Origin: Fonsecaea monophora
Lineage: Eukaryota > Ascomycota > Eurotiomycetes > Chaetothyriales > Herpotrichiellaceae
Assembly (NCBI RefSeq): GCF_001642475.1
Contig: NW_019174004.1
Coordinates: 101,074 to 165,073 of the forward strand
Direction of reading: 5' to 3'
Length of the DNA stretch: 64,000 nt
The notes under the pieces were generated by a model. The model saw only the letters and a program-made list of their open reading frames with translations. It did not search any database and was not told the origin of the DNA. Below are positions 21,357 through 32,098 of the stretch, piece by piece. The number at the start of each line of letters is the position of its first letter. Within the stretch, counting starts at the first letter, position 1. The position numbers and the translations under genes are program-made.

Positions 21357-24300
21357 GACTCCAGCGCCAGACCAAGGTGTAGTCTTGGCTCTTGATTGAG
21401 GCCGGCGGCTGCGAGAGCCTATCAAAGTCTGGCCAAGAGCGATGAACACGTTCATGCGCGGGCGGCTTCGCAGTACGGGTGATTACCATGTTGGAGATTC
21501 TTGTGCGAGTGATGTGAGCACGGAAGTTTGGCAGTGCATCTTGAGCGGATTCTGTTGAGCTTGTGTGTTAAGTGCATCTTGTTACTCGATTTAGATGAGC
21601 CAAAAGATTGTCTTGTCGGCATTAGTCTCAATATAGATATGCCAATTGAGGTCTCGGCAGCCACTTGTCGGTTGACATCAAGTTGTGTTTGTCTGCACGC
21701 ACATATCTGCCAGCCCAAAACCAACACCGATCTCGGGAACCGCGTGCCTCTGAGCTGACCAGAAAGAGGATGGGGTGTTGAAGAGTTCGGAACGCAATGC
21801 GTGTGTAGCATGGCCAAAAGGAGAAAAGGAATTCCAGGGTTTCTGAAAATACGATTGATGGGAGGTATCAAGGGATGGAGGGGATGGAGGGGATGAAGGG
21901 ATGAGAATAGGGAGTGAATCTGCCTGATTTTCTTCAAGTATTCTTTTGATTTGTTTTTGATTTGTTATGTGGTCATCTTTTGCACCGTTCCTCCTATCCC
22001 CCGTTTTTTTTTTTCTTCTTCTTCGAGAGCTGGTGCATGAATGAATGGATGAGAAGGGAGCGAGTTGAGTGATGCAACGAAGAAACCCACGCAAGGCGGG
22101 AGGAAGGGGGCCGAGAAAGAAAAGATTGAACTTGACCTGAGCTGAACTGAACTTGTCTGTCTGTCCCGAACTGACCTGACGCTACAACAGAGGCTTGAAA
22201 ATCTTCAAATCTCCCAGTCAATCTGTCACGGGGTCCAACCTTTTCTTCTTTTCTTTTTCTTGTTCTCGAGTCAAGTCATGTCAAGTCGATATGCTAGTAC
22301 ACGAGCCGTGGAGGATCATTCACTCTCTGTTGTTTTCTTCTTCTTCTCGAGAAACCCCCGATCTACTTCCTTTTCCTTCTGTCTCGATGGCACGAGGTCG
22401 GGGATGGTCTCGGCCCGTCCTGGTGGTGTCTCTTTCGATCTGATAGGAACACCTCCTTTGTACTTTGTCGGGGCAAGGACAGATGCTAGAAGTCATGGGG
22501 GGGACAGTTTGACAAAGTCAACTGTCTTGAAACAGAGGATGAGTAGATTGAGGGTGCAGAGAGGCACCCACAACGTCTCGTCTCCCTCCTGGATGGTCCT
22601 GATTTGTTCGCGACAGCAACCCCTCTCGAGGAGTAAAAGGCAAAATCCAGAGCATCTTCAAGCCCGGGAAGAAGCAAGAGATGAAGCCGAGAAGACCTCG
22701 TACCCGAAATCCCTCTTTGCCTTGCCAGGGAGCAACTCGTTCAAAGATCTCGCAAGTCGTCTAATAGTACCTCGTGAGGTAGTCCGCTTCTCCTTGGATG
22801 TTGCTCGCTCGGCCTTAGCATATTGAGTCTGCCACGTACACCGGTCTCACACCTTATTGCTGGCCCCGTGCCTCTGTGTTGCCTTGGCCGCAAGGACTTT
22901 TGGCCGTTGCTCCTGCACCTCACGCGCAAGGTTTCCGAAAACCCCCGTCTTCAACAGCGACTTGTCGACTTTGGACAGGGTCACGGGGTGGACTCCCAGC
23001 CTGGGAATGGCCAAGTTCGCAATCCAGATTTAGACTGAGTATCAATGACAAGGATCATATCATATCAACGCCCACAAGTATCAGGCTGAGGTTCTCACCC
23101 ATCGGCCAGTCACCAGCCACCTGAGTTTCTGCTGGTGTGAGAGATTTTAAACTTCCTCGCGCGTGAGTGCAGACTGATTGTTGTTAGGTCCGGAAGTCAA
23201 TGCGTTCAAGCTACTGCCAATTTGCGAATGGTCGCCTTGCAGATGATGCATGGGAAATGCATATCCCTGTGCAGCACTGGCTGGCACTATTGCTGTGCGG
23301 CGCTTGAAGTCTATTCATATCCAGACCAGACAGTTTGAAGCCACTTCAGACAATGGCGATGCAGCCCAATGGTATCACAGACCAGTCTTGACGCCCATCC
23401 GAGGAAACAGCACACTGCAATCTCGAGTGTCTGTGATCAGTGTGGTCGAAGTAAAAGTCCTTGCGACACGGCCAATCTGTGTGAACCGTATCTGCTCTGA
23501 CGACAAGCGTTCGTTGTCCAGATACGGGGAAACAAGGCGCTCCAAGCTTGCTACGGTGGCGGGGCGTAGGTTTCAAGCCAATATCCGTTGAGTCCGACGA
23601 GATAGATGGCGTCGACAAAACCGCGGGATTCGCATCCATGTCGGATCTCAGGCCGCGGCTGTGATTGTGACCATCACAAGGCGTACAGAAAGCTCTGGAT
23701 CAATCAGCCGAGCTCCAGCGCGGGGATCCCTTGGGGGTCCCTTGGGGGTTTCCTTTTACCTAAACTATTAGGAGGTTGAAGGAGAGGTTGGCGAGTAGGT
23801 ATAAGAGGAGAAAGCGGTACTCCAGATAACATAATCCAATCACACCTTAGTCTCGTGCCCAGTCCGGCTTATAGTTAAATCATTACTCCGCATGTGCTCG
23901 TAATACGTCCCTTTCTTGTTGGCCCGCGTTTCCGGATTTAGTCAGGTACTGGTCGCCTTTTTGCCTTCTCTGACAGAGCCTCAATTGCAAAGCTGGGGGA
24001 GGCTGTTTACCTGTCACGTTAGTCACAAAAATCCCAATCTCAGACATCTTTTCCTCTTGATCTTATAAGAAGATTAGCGCAGATCCTCCGAGCAGGTTGA
24101 GCGCGAGAGGCAACCAAAAGCCATGTAGTTCTGACTGAAGCGGAGAAGCTTGTCAAACGACTTGAGCGATAGGGCTGAAAGATATGTCGGAGCCGCATGT
24201 AACAACCGGTGAGACTGACTGTATCTGAAGGGGACATATACGAGTACTTGTAGGCAAATGAGACGTTCAAGAATGTGCTCGCCTGAACGCCCCTGGTCTC

Positions 24301-27300
24301 GTAAGGACTCCCATTGACACCCACATGCAGCTGATGTCTGTTCCGCTTTGGCGGCATGTCGGTGTCCCCGTCTGGAGATCCCATGGATGGTGGGTACCTC
24401 GACTGGAACCGCTGATCGGAGACGGTCATTCAGAGACGCAATACAAATTCTGCTTCAGATGCTGGTTGCGATCGGCGGCCGATGCCCAGTATATTTCCCT
24501 CCTCAGTCAAGGAGACACGCGCGTCCACAGGGCTACTTTCCAGCTGCAAGTACTAGCGATCAGGTTGAGAGTTGCATTCCAGAGGGAAAGGCAGTCATGC
24601 ACTCAAGGTATGCACCGGCCAACCAAATAGCCTGAAAGCAGTGCTAGTCAATATTCCGAGACGTCCTCGTAATCGATTCGGGTTGCAGGAGTCTGATGCA
24701 TTTGGCGAATCCGGGACCTGGATGCCTAGTACCAGCGGACCGGAAACAGAGTTGCGCCCCGCAAGCTCGTGTCCGCAAGCCAGTTCCAATTGACGCCACA
24801 AGACCAGTCCAGCCTCTGCCATTATGGGTTTCAGCCAGGACATACTCGTACTTTGTGGGGGACAAAAGGCTGTGAGCCGATGGATGCAATCGCCTCAGTC
24901 GTTTCGTGTTGATTCCTTGCGGAGCGTCGCGAGCAGCACTATCAACAAATGCGGTACGTCTCCCGCCTACAAGTATGGTACCGATTGACGGAACAGGGAG
25001 CGAGAGTGGCGAAGACATGGCTTCGCGAGACCCACCTCGGTGGCATGAAGCGGCTTTAATGTCTGTCGTTTGTCAGCACCGCAATTTGAACGGGAGTCAG
25101 GAAGCAATACGTCCCGGCACCGGGAGCGTTATTTGCATGTGTCTCATCACCTCAATTCTGACGTGAAAGGAGTTGCGAGGGCAATTGTGGTGAGACATGA
25201 GAGATACGTGGTGTGAAGGAAAAGTGTCGCTCGTTGCCTTGCCAGTCTCGCTTGTCACATCTACCATTGTGGATCCGAACCAATGATTTGAAGACCAGTC
25301 TTGAAAATTCTTGGCTCAGGATGCTTCTTGTACCAGGTACATACAAGCAGCTTGGGAGTGGTTCTCTTTTGAGAGCGGTCCTCTGACAGAAAGGGTATGG
25401 AAGGCAGAAGTGGATGACTCGCTGGAAACACTCGAGTTTGTGCTGAAGGTTGCAGGTGACGAAGCAGGTTTGTCCTCCAAGTGACGGTCCAAAGGGTACG
25501 ATAAAGGCTTCAAACGCAGGGATTGTGACCGTGTTACCATTGCTGTCAATTCGTAGGCTACCATTGGAAATGAGGAACGACGCAGACGAGTCACCGGCGT
25601 ACATTGTGAGTACTGCCCAAGAGGTCAGTATCCCCGGATCTGATGTGCCTGTGCTACGCGTCAGGCCTGATATTTGTCCCTCCTGATTCCTTTCCATTTT
25701 ACTTGTTGTATTCTGTCTGTGTACGTGTATATGTCTCCCCCCCCCCCCCTCTTTTTCGTGGAGCACGGTGTCGCCTTATCGTCTTCTCAAGGATTCCTCC
25801 TCTTTCTTGCGGAAACGGCCATGTTGGCGTCGATAGTGGATGGCAATCTACACCAGAGATTGCGTGAGTACCTCGTAGTGTGACTGTAATAGGGTTTTCC
25901 TGTGTGGCCTGCTAGCATGGTCTGGGTCGAAACCTGCAGGTGTCTTGATGGTGGAAAGGGTTCTGTGACTCTGAAAAAGAGTAGCCTCTGCATCGATTTC
26001 AAAAGTGTCAGTCAGCTGCTCCATCAGCGGACGATATTGGTACAGAGGGCCAGAGTCATTGATGCCTTGGGCGCAGGCCGGGCAAGGTCCAAGATTCGAG
26101 AGCCTCGAAAATTTAACACATAGCGGCGAAAACCCAGCAAGGCAGTCGTGCGACGACAACTAGGTTGAGGTTAGCATTTTCAAACGTTGTTGTTGGGTGC
26201 AAAGAACTTGAGAGAGAATGAAGGTGATGGAAAATATGGGCAGGTGAGTTGAGGAATCTGGGCGCCAGCATTGCATAGAGACCTAAAACAAGGCCATCAG
26301 GCGGCACGACAGCACACGAAGGAGGCAGCATTTCCGTAATGGAGTGGCAGGCATCAGGCTGAGAGCCGGAGACTGGAGACTGGGAACTAGGTCCGGCGCC
26401 TGGTTGCAGAATCTAACTTGAAAGAGATAATGGACAACAGAAGGAAGAGCACAATCAATAATGGTGCAGACAGATGGTAGCAAAGCGAGACGGGTGGATG
26501 TCAAAGGAGTGTGAGCGATGGTGGAAAGGTGAGTTATTTACGCATAGTCTAGAGTAGGTTGGGAGCAGTCATTAGTAGAGGTGAAATGTATAAAGAGAGC
26601 AAACAATTTCCATTCCCTGATAGAGTAAACATTCATTCTCTTTCATTCTCTGTCGGAAATATCCTCGCTACCTACTCCGGTACGGGTGCAAGTGAAGTGA
26701 AAGTGAAATGGAAGTAAGGCATGTCTGATGACGTAACTAGCCGAGCCTGTTTGGTGTGATGTTTGAGCCGCATAAGCCGCGGTTGCCTTTTTTGCAGGGG
26801 TTTTTGGTGCGAACCATTTTGCGAACCACCAAAGGGCATGATGCTAGTCACTGTCTGCCCCACCTGCTGCCACCTGGAAACTCACCAGTCCGCAAACTGA
26901 AAGGTGTTTTCTGAACCCGAGCTGCCACCAAAGGCATGCCACTCTCATATGAGAGCTGGTATAAACCCCTAGAAGAGCCTCCCGGGTTCTCTGACTTTAA
27001 ACTCATCTCCATGGAATATGTTCTGTTTGCAGCAGCACCAAAAAAAGACAGGGTCAATTCTCTAAATTTCTCCATCTCCGGAAGCCGCTAACGCAAAATT
27101 CTGGCATCGTGGTCACCCCATCAAGCATCTGATATATCACCTTTACCCCTGTCTTTGAGACCAAGATCTAGGGTGAGTTAGGACCATATCCAAAGGCCCC
27201 TTCCAAAAGTCCTGCAACAGGAATTTGAACCTTTCCAAAAACGCAACCTTTTCTCCGGAGAAACTTTACACCGGACAGCTTTTTGTGTGACACCAGCCAC

Positions 27301-27347
27301 TAACACTTGGGACCTTTTGTTCGTACTCTTTCAGGACTTTGACTACA
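21357..27347. other. Gene-poor region upstream of the EST1-like gene
   Basis: 5991 bp without a secure gene. Seen in it: purine repeats (GGGATGGAG units at 21872-21900), pyrimidine-rich leaders around 22240-22400, a tandem TCCCTTGGGGG pair at 23727-23748, a 13-nt C run at 25737-25749 and the 14-bp palindrome CTCTCATATGAGAG at 26942-26955. Open frames up to about 200 codons exist (22260-22826 plus; 25152-25766 and 25848-26159 minus) but lengths are within chance for this base composition. The last few hundred bases are presumably promoter and leader of the EST1-like gene. Confidence 0.5.
26942..26955. repeat. 14-bp perfect palindrome
   Basis: CTCTCATATGAGAG, a perfect inverted repeat about 400 bp upstream of the EST1-like start codon. 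It could be a dimeric transcription factor site; it could also be chance. Confidence 0.4.
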
Positions 27348-29850
27348 ATGGCTCATCCGATCACCGGAGATAGACGACTACCGCATTTGACATCCAGCCC
27401 ACCTTGCGGCGGCGGATCGGCCCAGACGGCCATTGCCGCTGATTCGCGGATCCGAAAACAGTATCCTCCGTCTAGGTATTACTCTCCCATTCCATTCAGA
27501 CAAACCTGTTCTGAATCTTCTTCGGCTCTAGGACCAGGAGTCATCAGCAACATGATTCGCCGTCGCCCCGAATCAAGAAAGAGCCTAGCGAGTGTTTGCA
27601 ACAGTTAAGCCTTGCAGACTCTGTCAGACCTTCGCATGGTACAAATGATACAAGACCAGCCAAACGCCCCGCGATTGAACAAGAGTGGCATCCTAGCAAA
27701 ATCGGACCTGGCTCAGCGTCTCCAGCTTACTCTCCTGGCCGCCATGACCACGACTATGCACATATCCATTCCCCGCCTCCGGACTCGTCCTCGGCAGGGG
27801 GATACCCATCTGCCCATCAGACGCCCGTCTCCTCTCCTCGCGGAGTCTCTCACTTTGCTACCTTGGCGCGTCAGAACAATCGTGCTCGAGGTTACCATCC
27901 GGAGCCGGAAGGGAAATACTTTGATCCTCGACCTACCTCGGGTCACTCGTCCCAGGGTGACTACTCGGCCGATGGAGACATCAAACCACTTCTCCAGCCA
28001 GAGACAAGACCCATATCCCAGGAACAACTCGTCAATGAAGTCAAAGGCATATATGCTGGTCTGGTCATGGTGGAGAAGAAGTGTGTAGAGATATGTGCCC
28101 AGCAAGCGCAAACGACCAATAAACTCTCCAACGAGCAGTGGCAGGCATTAATCGCCTTACATCGGACTCTCCTCCACGAGCACCATGACTTTTTCCTGGC
28201 ATCACAACACCCAACAGCATCACCTGCGTTACAGCGGCTCCCCACAAAATATGCAATGCCTGCGCGCATGTGGAGACATGGGATTCATTCATTCCTCGAG
28301 CTGCTCCGCCATCGTCTCCCGCATTCTTTGGAGCACATGTTGAGCTTTGTCTACCTCGCCTATCAGATGATGGGCCTTCTTATGGAGTCAGTACCCGCTT
28401 TCCACGAGACCTGGATTGAATGCTTGGGCGACCTGGCCCGTTATCGTATGGCCATTGAAGAGGCAGACTTACGAGATCGTGAGACATGGTCCAACGTCGC
28501 TCGTATGTGGTACCAGAAGGCGGCCGACCGCTCCCCCGATACTGGAAGGATTCAGCACCATCTGGCGGTTCTCGCGAGACCTAACATTGTTTGCCAGCTG
28601 TTTTACTATTCCAAGGCTCTGATCTCTGTCAACCCGTTTCCCAACGCGCGAGACTCCATTATGCTGTTGTTTAATCCACTCTTGGACGCAGCCACTCCTC
28701 CCGGCCAAAAGGCTAGGCCGGATGCGCCCCCTTCCAAACATTCCAAGCTTGAGACTTCTCTGGTTACCGCCGCCGGTCTTCTGTTCACCAAGGGTGTCAT
28801 CGACCAATATTGCTTTCAAGCTGAACGATTTACATTGGAATTGGAGAACCACATAGCACGATCAGGTGTGAATTGGAAGGTTCAGGGACCCGAGGTAGCT
28901 TCTGCCCTCATTGCGTTACTTTTTGACTTTGGTTCCGACAATAATTACCTCTGGCAAATCTTCCGTGCCAATCATGATAAACTCAAAGGCTCTCAGCCTG
29001 AGGCACAGCAGCAGCAGCAGCAGCCGCAACAACAACAACAACAACAACAACAGCAAGAAAGCAGTACTACAATAACTCCGGATCCCATGGCCAAGGAACG
29101 TATCCATGGCGAATTCTGGGGACACAATAGCCTGATCAATGCAAACGCTTTCCGTCAGGCCACTCTCCCACCCGAACATCGTGTTAACGTCAAATTTGCG
29201 TCGGCAGACGAAGTAACTTCATACGCTCTTCCCGTCTGGTCCAAGACTATATCCATAGTAGCTGGCAAGCTGGGGGACCGCAACATCTTACCATTTCTAC
29301 ATCTTACGTTAGCATTCCTTTGGTCACTATCATATGTTCCAGGCGCATTGATCTACGTCGAAAAGTATGTTCCGTGGAATGTGCTGGCCGTCTCTTTGAA
29401 CAGCTTGAGCAGATCTGGAGTGGTTGATGCACATGTCGAATCCAAGGAGTTCCCTCAACAACAATCAGGTACGGGAAGACAGCTGCCCGAGGACTTTCCC
29501 ATGCGCGGCTTAGTCTGGGCGCCGTATTATTTCCCGTCCGATTTTTTCGAAGGCCAGGTGGTCGACGAGGATGAACGGTCGTTGGAACTCCCAAGCCACG
29601 CCGCACCCCGGGCTGAAAGATGTCTCTGGCTGGGAGTCAGACTTGCATCGGTAAGTCTGCGATTTCTGAGTTGCGCCCTTCTGCCGCTGACTCTTTCTAG
29701 TTGAACCGCTACCTTACATATGACGCCTCAACAAAAAAGTATGGCTGCACCAACTTTGCTTCGTCGCTCTCGGGCAGTGCGTCAATGCATACGTTGCGCG
29801 TTCAAACCACCCCCGGCGCTGAACGTGATCTGCAAATGGCCGACGTCTAA
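27348..29850 (+). CDS. EST1/SMG7-like protein (telomerase- or NMD-associated)
   Basis: Three exons, 27348..27475, 27538..29650 and 29701..29850, give 796 residues; phases agree and intron 2 is GTAAGT to CTTTCTAG. The N-terminus is low-complexity with a KKEP motif. From about residue 190 an all-helical domain begins (EVKGIYAGLVMVEKKCVEIC, EQWQALIALHRTLLHEHHDF). It continues through MWYQKAADRSPDTGRIQHHL and YYSKALISVNPFPNARDSI, the hallmark of the 14-3-3-like/TPR EST1 DNA/RNA-binding domain. A Gln run (CAG then CAA codons, about residues 533-555) interrupts it. The C-terminal exon encodes NRYLTYDASTKKYG. Relatives act in telomerase recruitment or nonsense-mediated decay; which applies is unknown. 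For exon 1 an alternative donor at 27461 (CA|GTATCC) also keeps the frame. It is the only secure gene in about 17 kb. Confidence 0.85.
29008..29055 (+). repeat. CAG/CAA poly-glutamine tract inside the EST1-like gene
   Basis: A block of CAG codons, one CCG, then a block of CAA codons encodes a Gln run of about 15-20 residues. The mix of two synonymous codons suggests an older tract rather than one recent expansion. Confidence 0.7.
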
Positions 29851-30151
29851 ATTGTAAGAGATCAGGAAGCCACTCGCCACGGATCTTGCCGGTGATAGGA
29901 CCCTTCCAATATCTTCCGGCCTCTTGTTAGGATCTGTGCTGCGATTTCGGTTCCGGACGATCCTTCTAGACACGGTTAATTTGCCTCCCCCACGAAACGA
30001 TATTCTGAAAGAGATCAACAACACCTGAACCAACCTAGCGAGGGCCACGATTGACATGGGAGTCAGATCAACGATAGTGAGGATGTGTAAGATTAGACGG
30101 GTGCATAAGCTTGCGGTTTGCTAGGTGGATGGTTGATCTGGGTGAAGCTGG

Positions 30152-30206
30152 CACGGAAGCCAAGCATGGTCCAGCAAGAACCATGCTTGGAATGAAGGCC
30201 GCCGTG
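30152..30206. repeat. Strong imperfect hairpin
   Basis: CCAAGCATGGT (30160-30170) pairs perfectly with ACCATGCTTGG (30180-30190) across a 9-nt loop. The stem can extend through interrupted pairing between CACGG (30152-30156) and the CCGTG downstream near 30200. It lies in gene-free DNA 300 bp past the EST1-like gene. Confidence 0.6.
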
Positions 30207-31146
30207 GAACAGAAGTGGAAGAGAAACTTGCCGGCAGCGCGTTTGTTGACCGTCAAAGTCGTCTACATACTTTGGCTTGTGATGTTTGGTTGGGCTTCGG
30301 GCTGCAATGGAAGGCCTAAGAAGTGGCTCAAGAAATCTGAAAAGGTAAAAGTGAATCAAGGACAACGACGCATATTTTGAGAGAAGAGGAACAAAACAAA
30401 AAGCTGACGGTGGATTTGCTGGAAGGAGAGACAACAAGAGAGAAACGGGATTTCTCCATCATGAGACACGACTTTCGTATCCTTTTTGAGACAAAGAATA
30501 TTTTACACGTCTTGACATCGTACCTGAAACTGACAGACGAGGTTTTTGTGTCGTTCCCTTTGCCGCAGACTGCGAGCTAAGACTCCCCATTGGAACCTGT
30601 AAAATAGGAGCTGACCACTCTCCGGCGCTGGAAGCACCAAGAATTCCGCTGTTTGGACTCTCCAAAGACTCGGCGTCAGTAAGCATACCAAAGGACGTGA
30701 GCCAAAGACCAAAGACGATAGATCAAGCCCAAAGCCAAGACCAACCGAGACCAAAGTTGAACGAAGGGAGTGGACATTTGCAAGTATGTATGTCTGTCGA
30801 AGTGCATGTTGGGGTGGTCCCTCATTGGGGGGAGGGGGGACATTGGCCATTGGCGCCTGGGCTCGGGTTCGGAACTCACGAGCGGGAACGGATGGGTGAC
30901 GTGCCAGGCCAGGTCCCGCGGAGGTGGCGTGGTGTGATTGATAGGGACAGAGGGATTCATTGTTCGATTTTCGATTTTCATCTGGACCAATTTTTTTTTA
31001 ATTTTTCCAATTCACCGGGGCCTTATCGAGAGGACCGACTGACTTTGTGGGGGTGGCGGACAGGCATGCATACATCGTACTGGCACTGGAAAGGTTAGAA
31101 AATCTTGGTAAAGGGCAGGCCGGGACTGAAACCAGAAGGAGAACTA

Positions 31147-31181
31147 GAAGAAGGAGGAGGAGGAGGAGGAGGAGGAGGAGA
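31147..31181 (+). repeat. GGA trinucleotide repeat
   Basis: About nine consecutive GGA/GAA units followed by TGGTCATGGTCATG. Simple-sequence repeat in the gene-poor region. Confidence 0.6.
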
Positions 31182-31429
31182 TGGTCATGGTCATGTCAAG
31201 AAGGTACCTTGTAAATTGTTCATCAGATCAATGTACTTGCTATGTCGCGGGACCGGTGCATTTCCCACAAACTCGCCCAGTCTCATCAATCGCCCGCATA
31301 ACATAACAGACAGGGGATATCGTTATCAGCCACAGTGCCCTGATAGATTACCCGATACAGGTGGGCGAGATATTCCAATCATTTTGGCCCATGGCCTCCA
31401 GGTTTCATCGCACCGAGACGAAAGTTACC

Positions 31430-32098
31430 TCAAGCCAACCTCGGAGACCTAGAGAGGTCTCGTCCATACAACCCTAAGTTCCTCATCATATCTGACATTT
31501 GATATTCCTCTCGTGCAACAGATTTAGGTCTTAGTTTGTGACGTCTCGCGCGTCGCCTGAAGCTTTATACCTTTGGTGGAGGTAATCGTTCTGATGATGG
31601 CGTCGGGAGACACCGTAGCTGTCAGAGTGGCCATGAACTTGTCGAGCTCCAGTTCCATGCTGCTGTTGCTGGCAGATTGTTCTTTTCCAGTTGCCCTGTC
31701 TTTGACGATCGCGGCGTCGTCATTGTCATGGAGCCGCTGGGGTGATTGCCCAGTCGGGTCTGAATTCCCGCAGGAAGGGCTGGGACGTCCCTCGTGGGAT
31801 GACATCCTCGTCTCCATGCTCGTGTCGACTGCTTCCCTGCTCCGCAGATAGACGGACAGCATCGAATCCTCGGGAACGGTCACCAAGGTGAATGCCGTAA
31901 GGGGAATCTGTCGGCGCCTTCACACCATACCCCGATCGGGTTGTCAGTTCTGGCTATACTCCTCAAAGATGGATCGAGGACCGTCTGGGCCACGTACTCT
32001 TCTCTTTTCGCCCGCGTCATGACCGATTGATCAGCACCCAGAGCTGGTCTCGCAATACGACACTTAGTGTCGGGCGTCATGTGGGGTTTAGAAGCCAT
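31430..32098 (-). CDS. Tentative three-exon hypothetical protein
   Basis: A possible model is complement(31430..31473, 31571..31868, 31931..32098), 169 residues. Exon 1 starts at an ATG downstream of a pyrimidine-rich stretch (32220-32300 on the minus strand) that could be a leader. The joins GGG|GTATGG...CCCGAG|GAT and AAAG|GTATAAAG...CTTAG|GGT keep the frame. Exon 1 encodes TRAKREEYVAQTVLDPSLRS and exon 2 is Ser/Asp-rich with ELDKFMATLTATVSPDAII. I recognise no domain. The first acceptor (GAG) is weak and exon lengths are within chance, so this may be spurious. Confidence 0.2.

Noticed and set aside
22260..22826. 188-codon plus-strand ORF in the gene-poor region
   Set aside because: Begins in a pyrimidine-rich stretch; composition is Ser/Arg-rich with no domain, and its length is within chance expectation.
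31470..31478. AACCCTAA, considered as the template of a telomerase RNA near the EST1-like gene
   Set aside because: Only 8 nt of the repeat are present, less than the 1.5 repeats a template needs, with no supporting structure seen. One such match in 64 kb is expected by chance.
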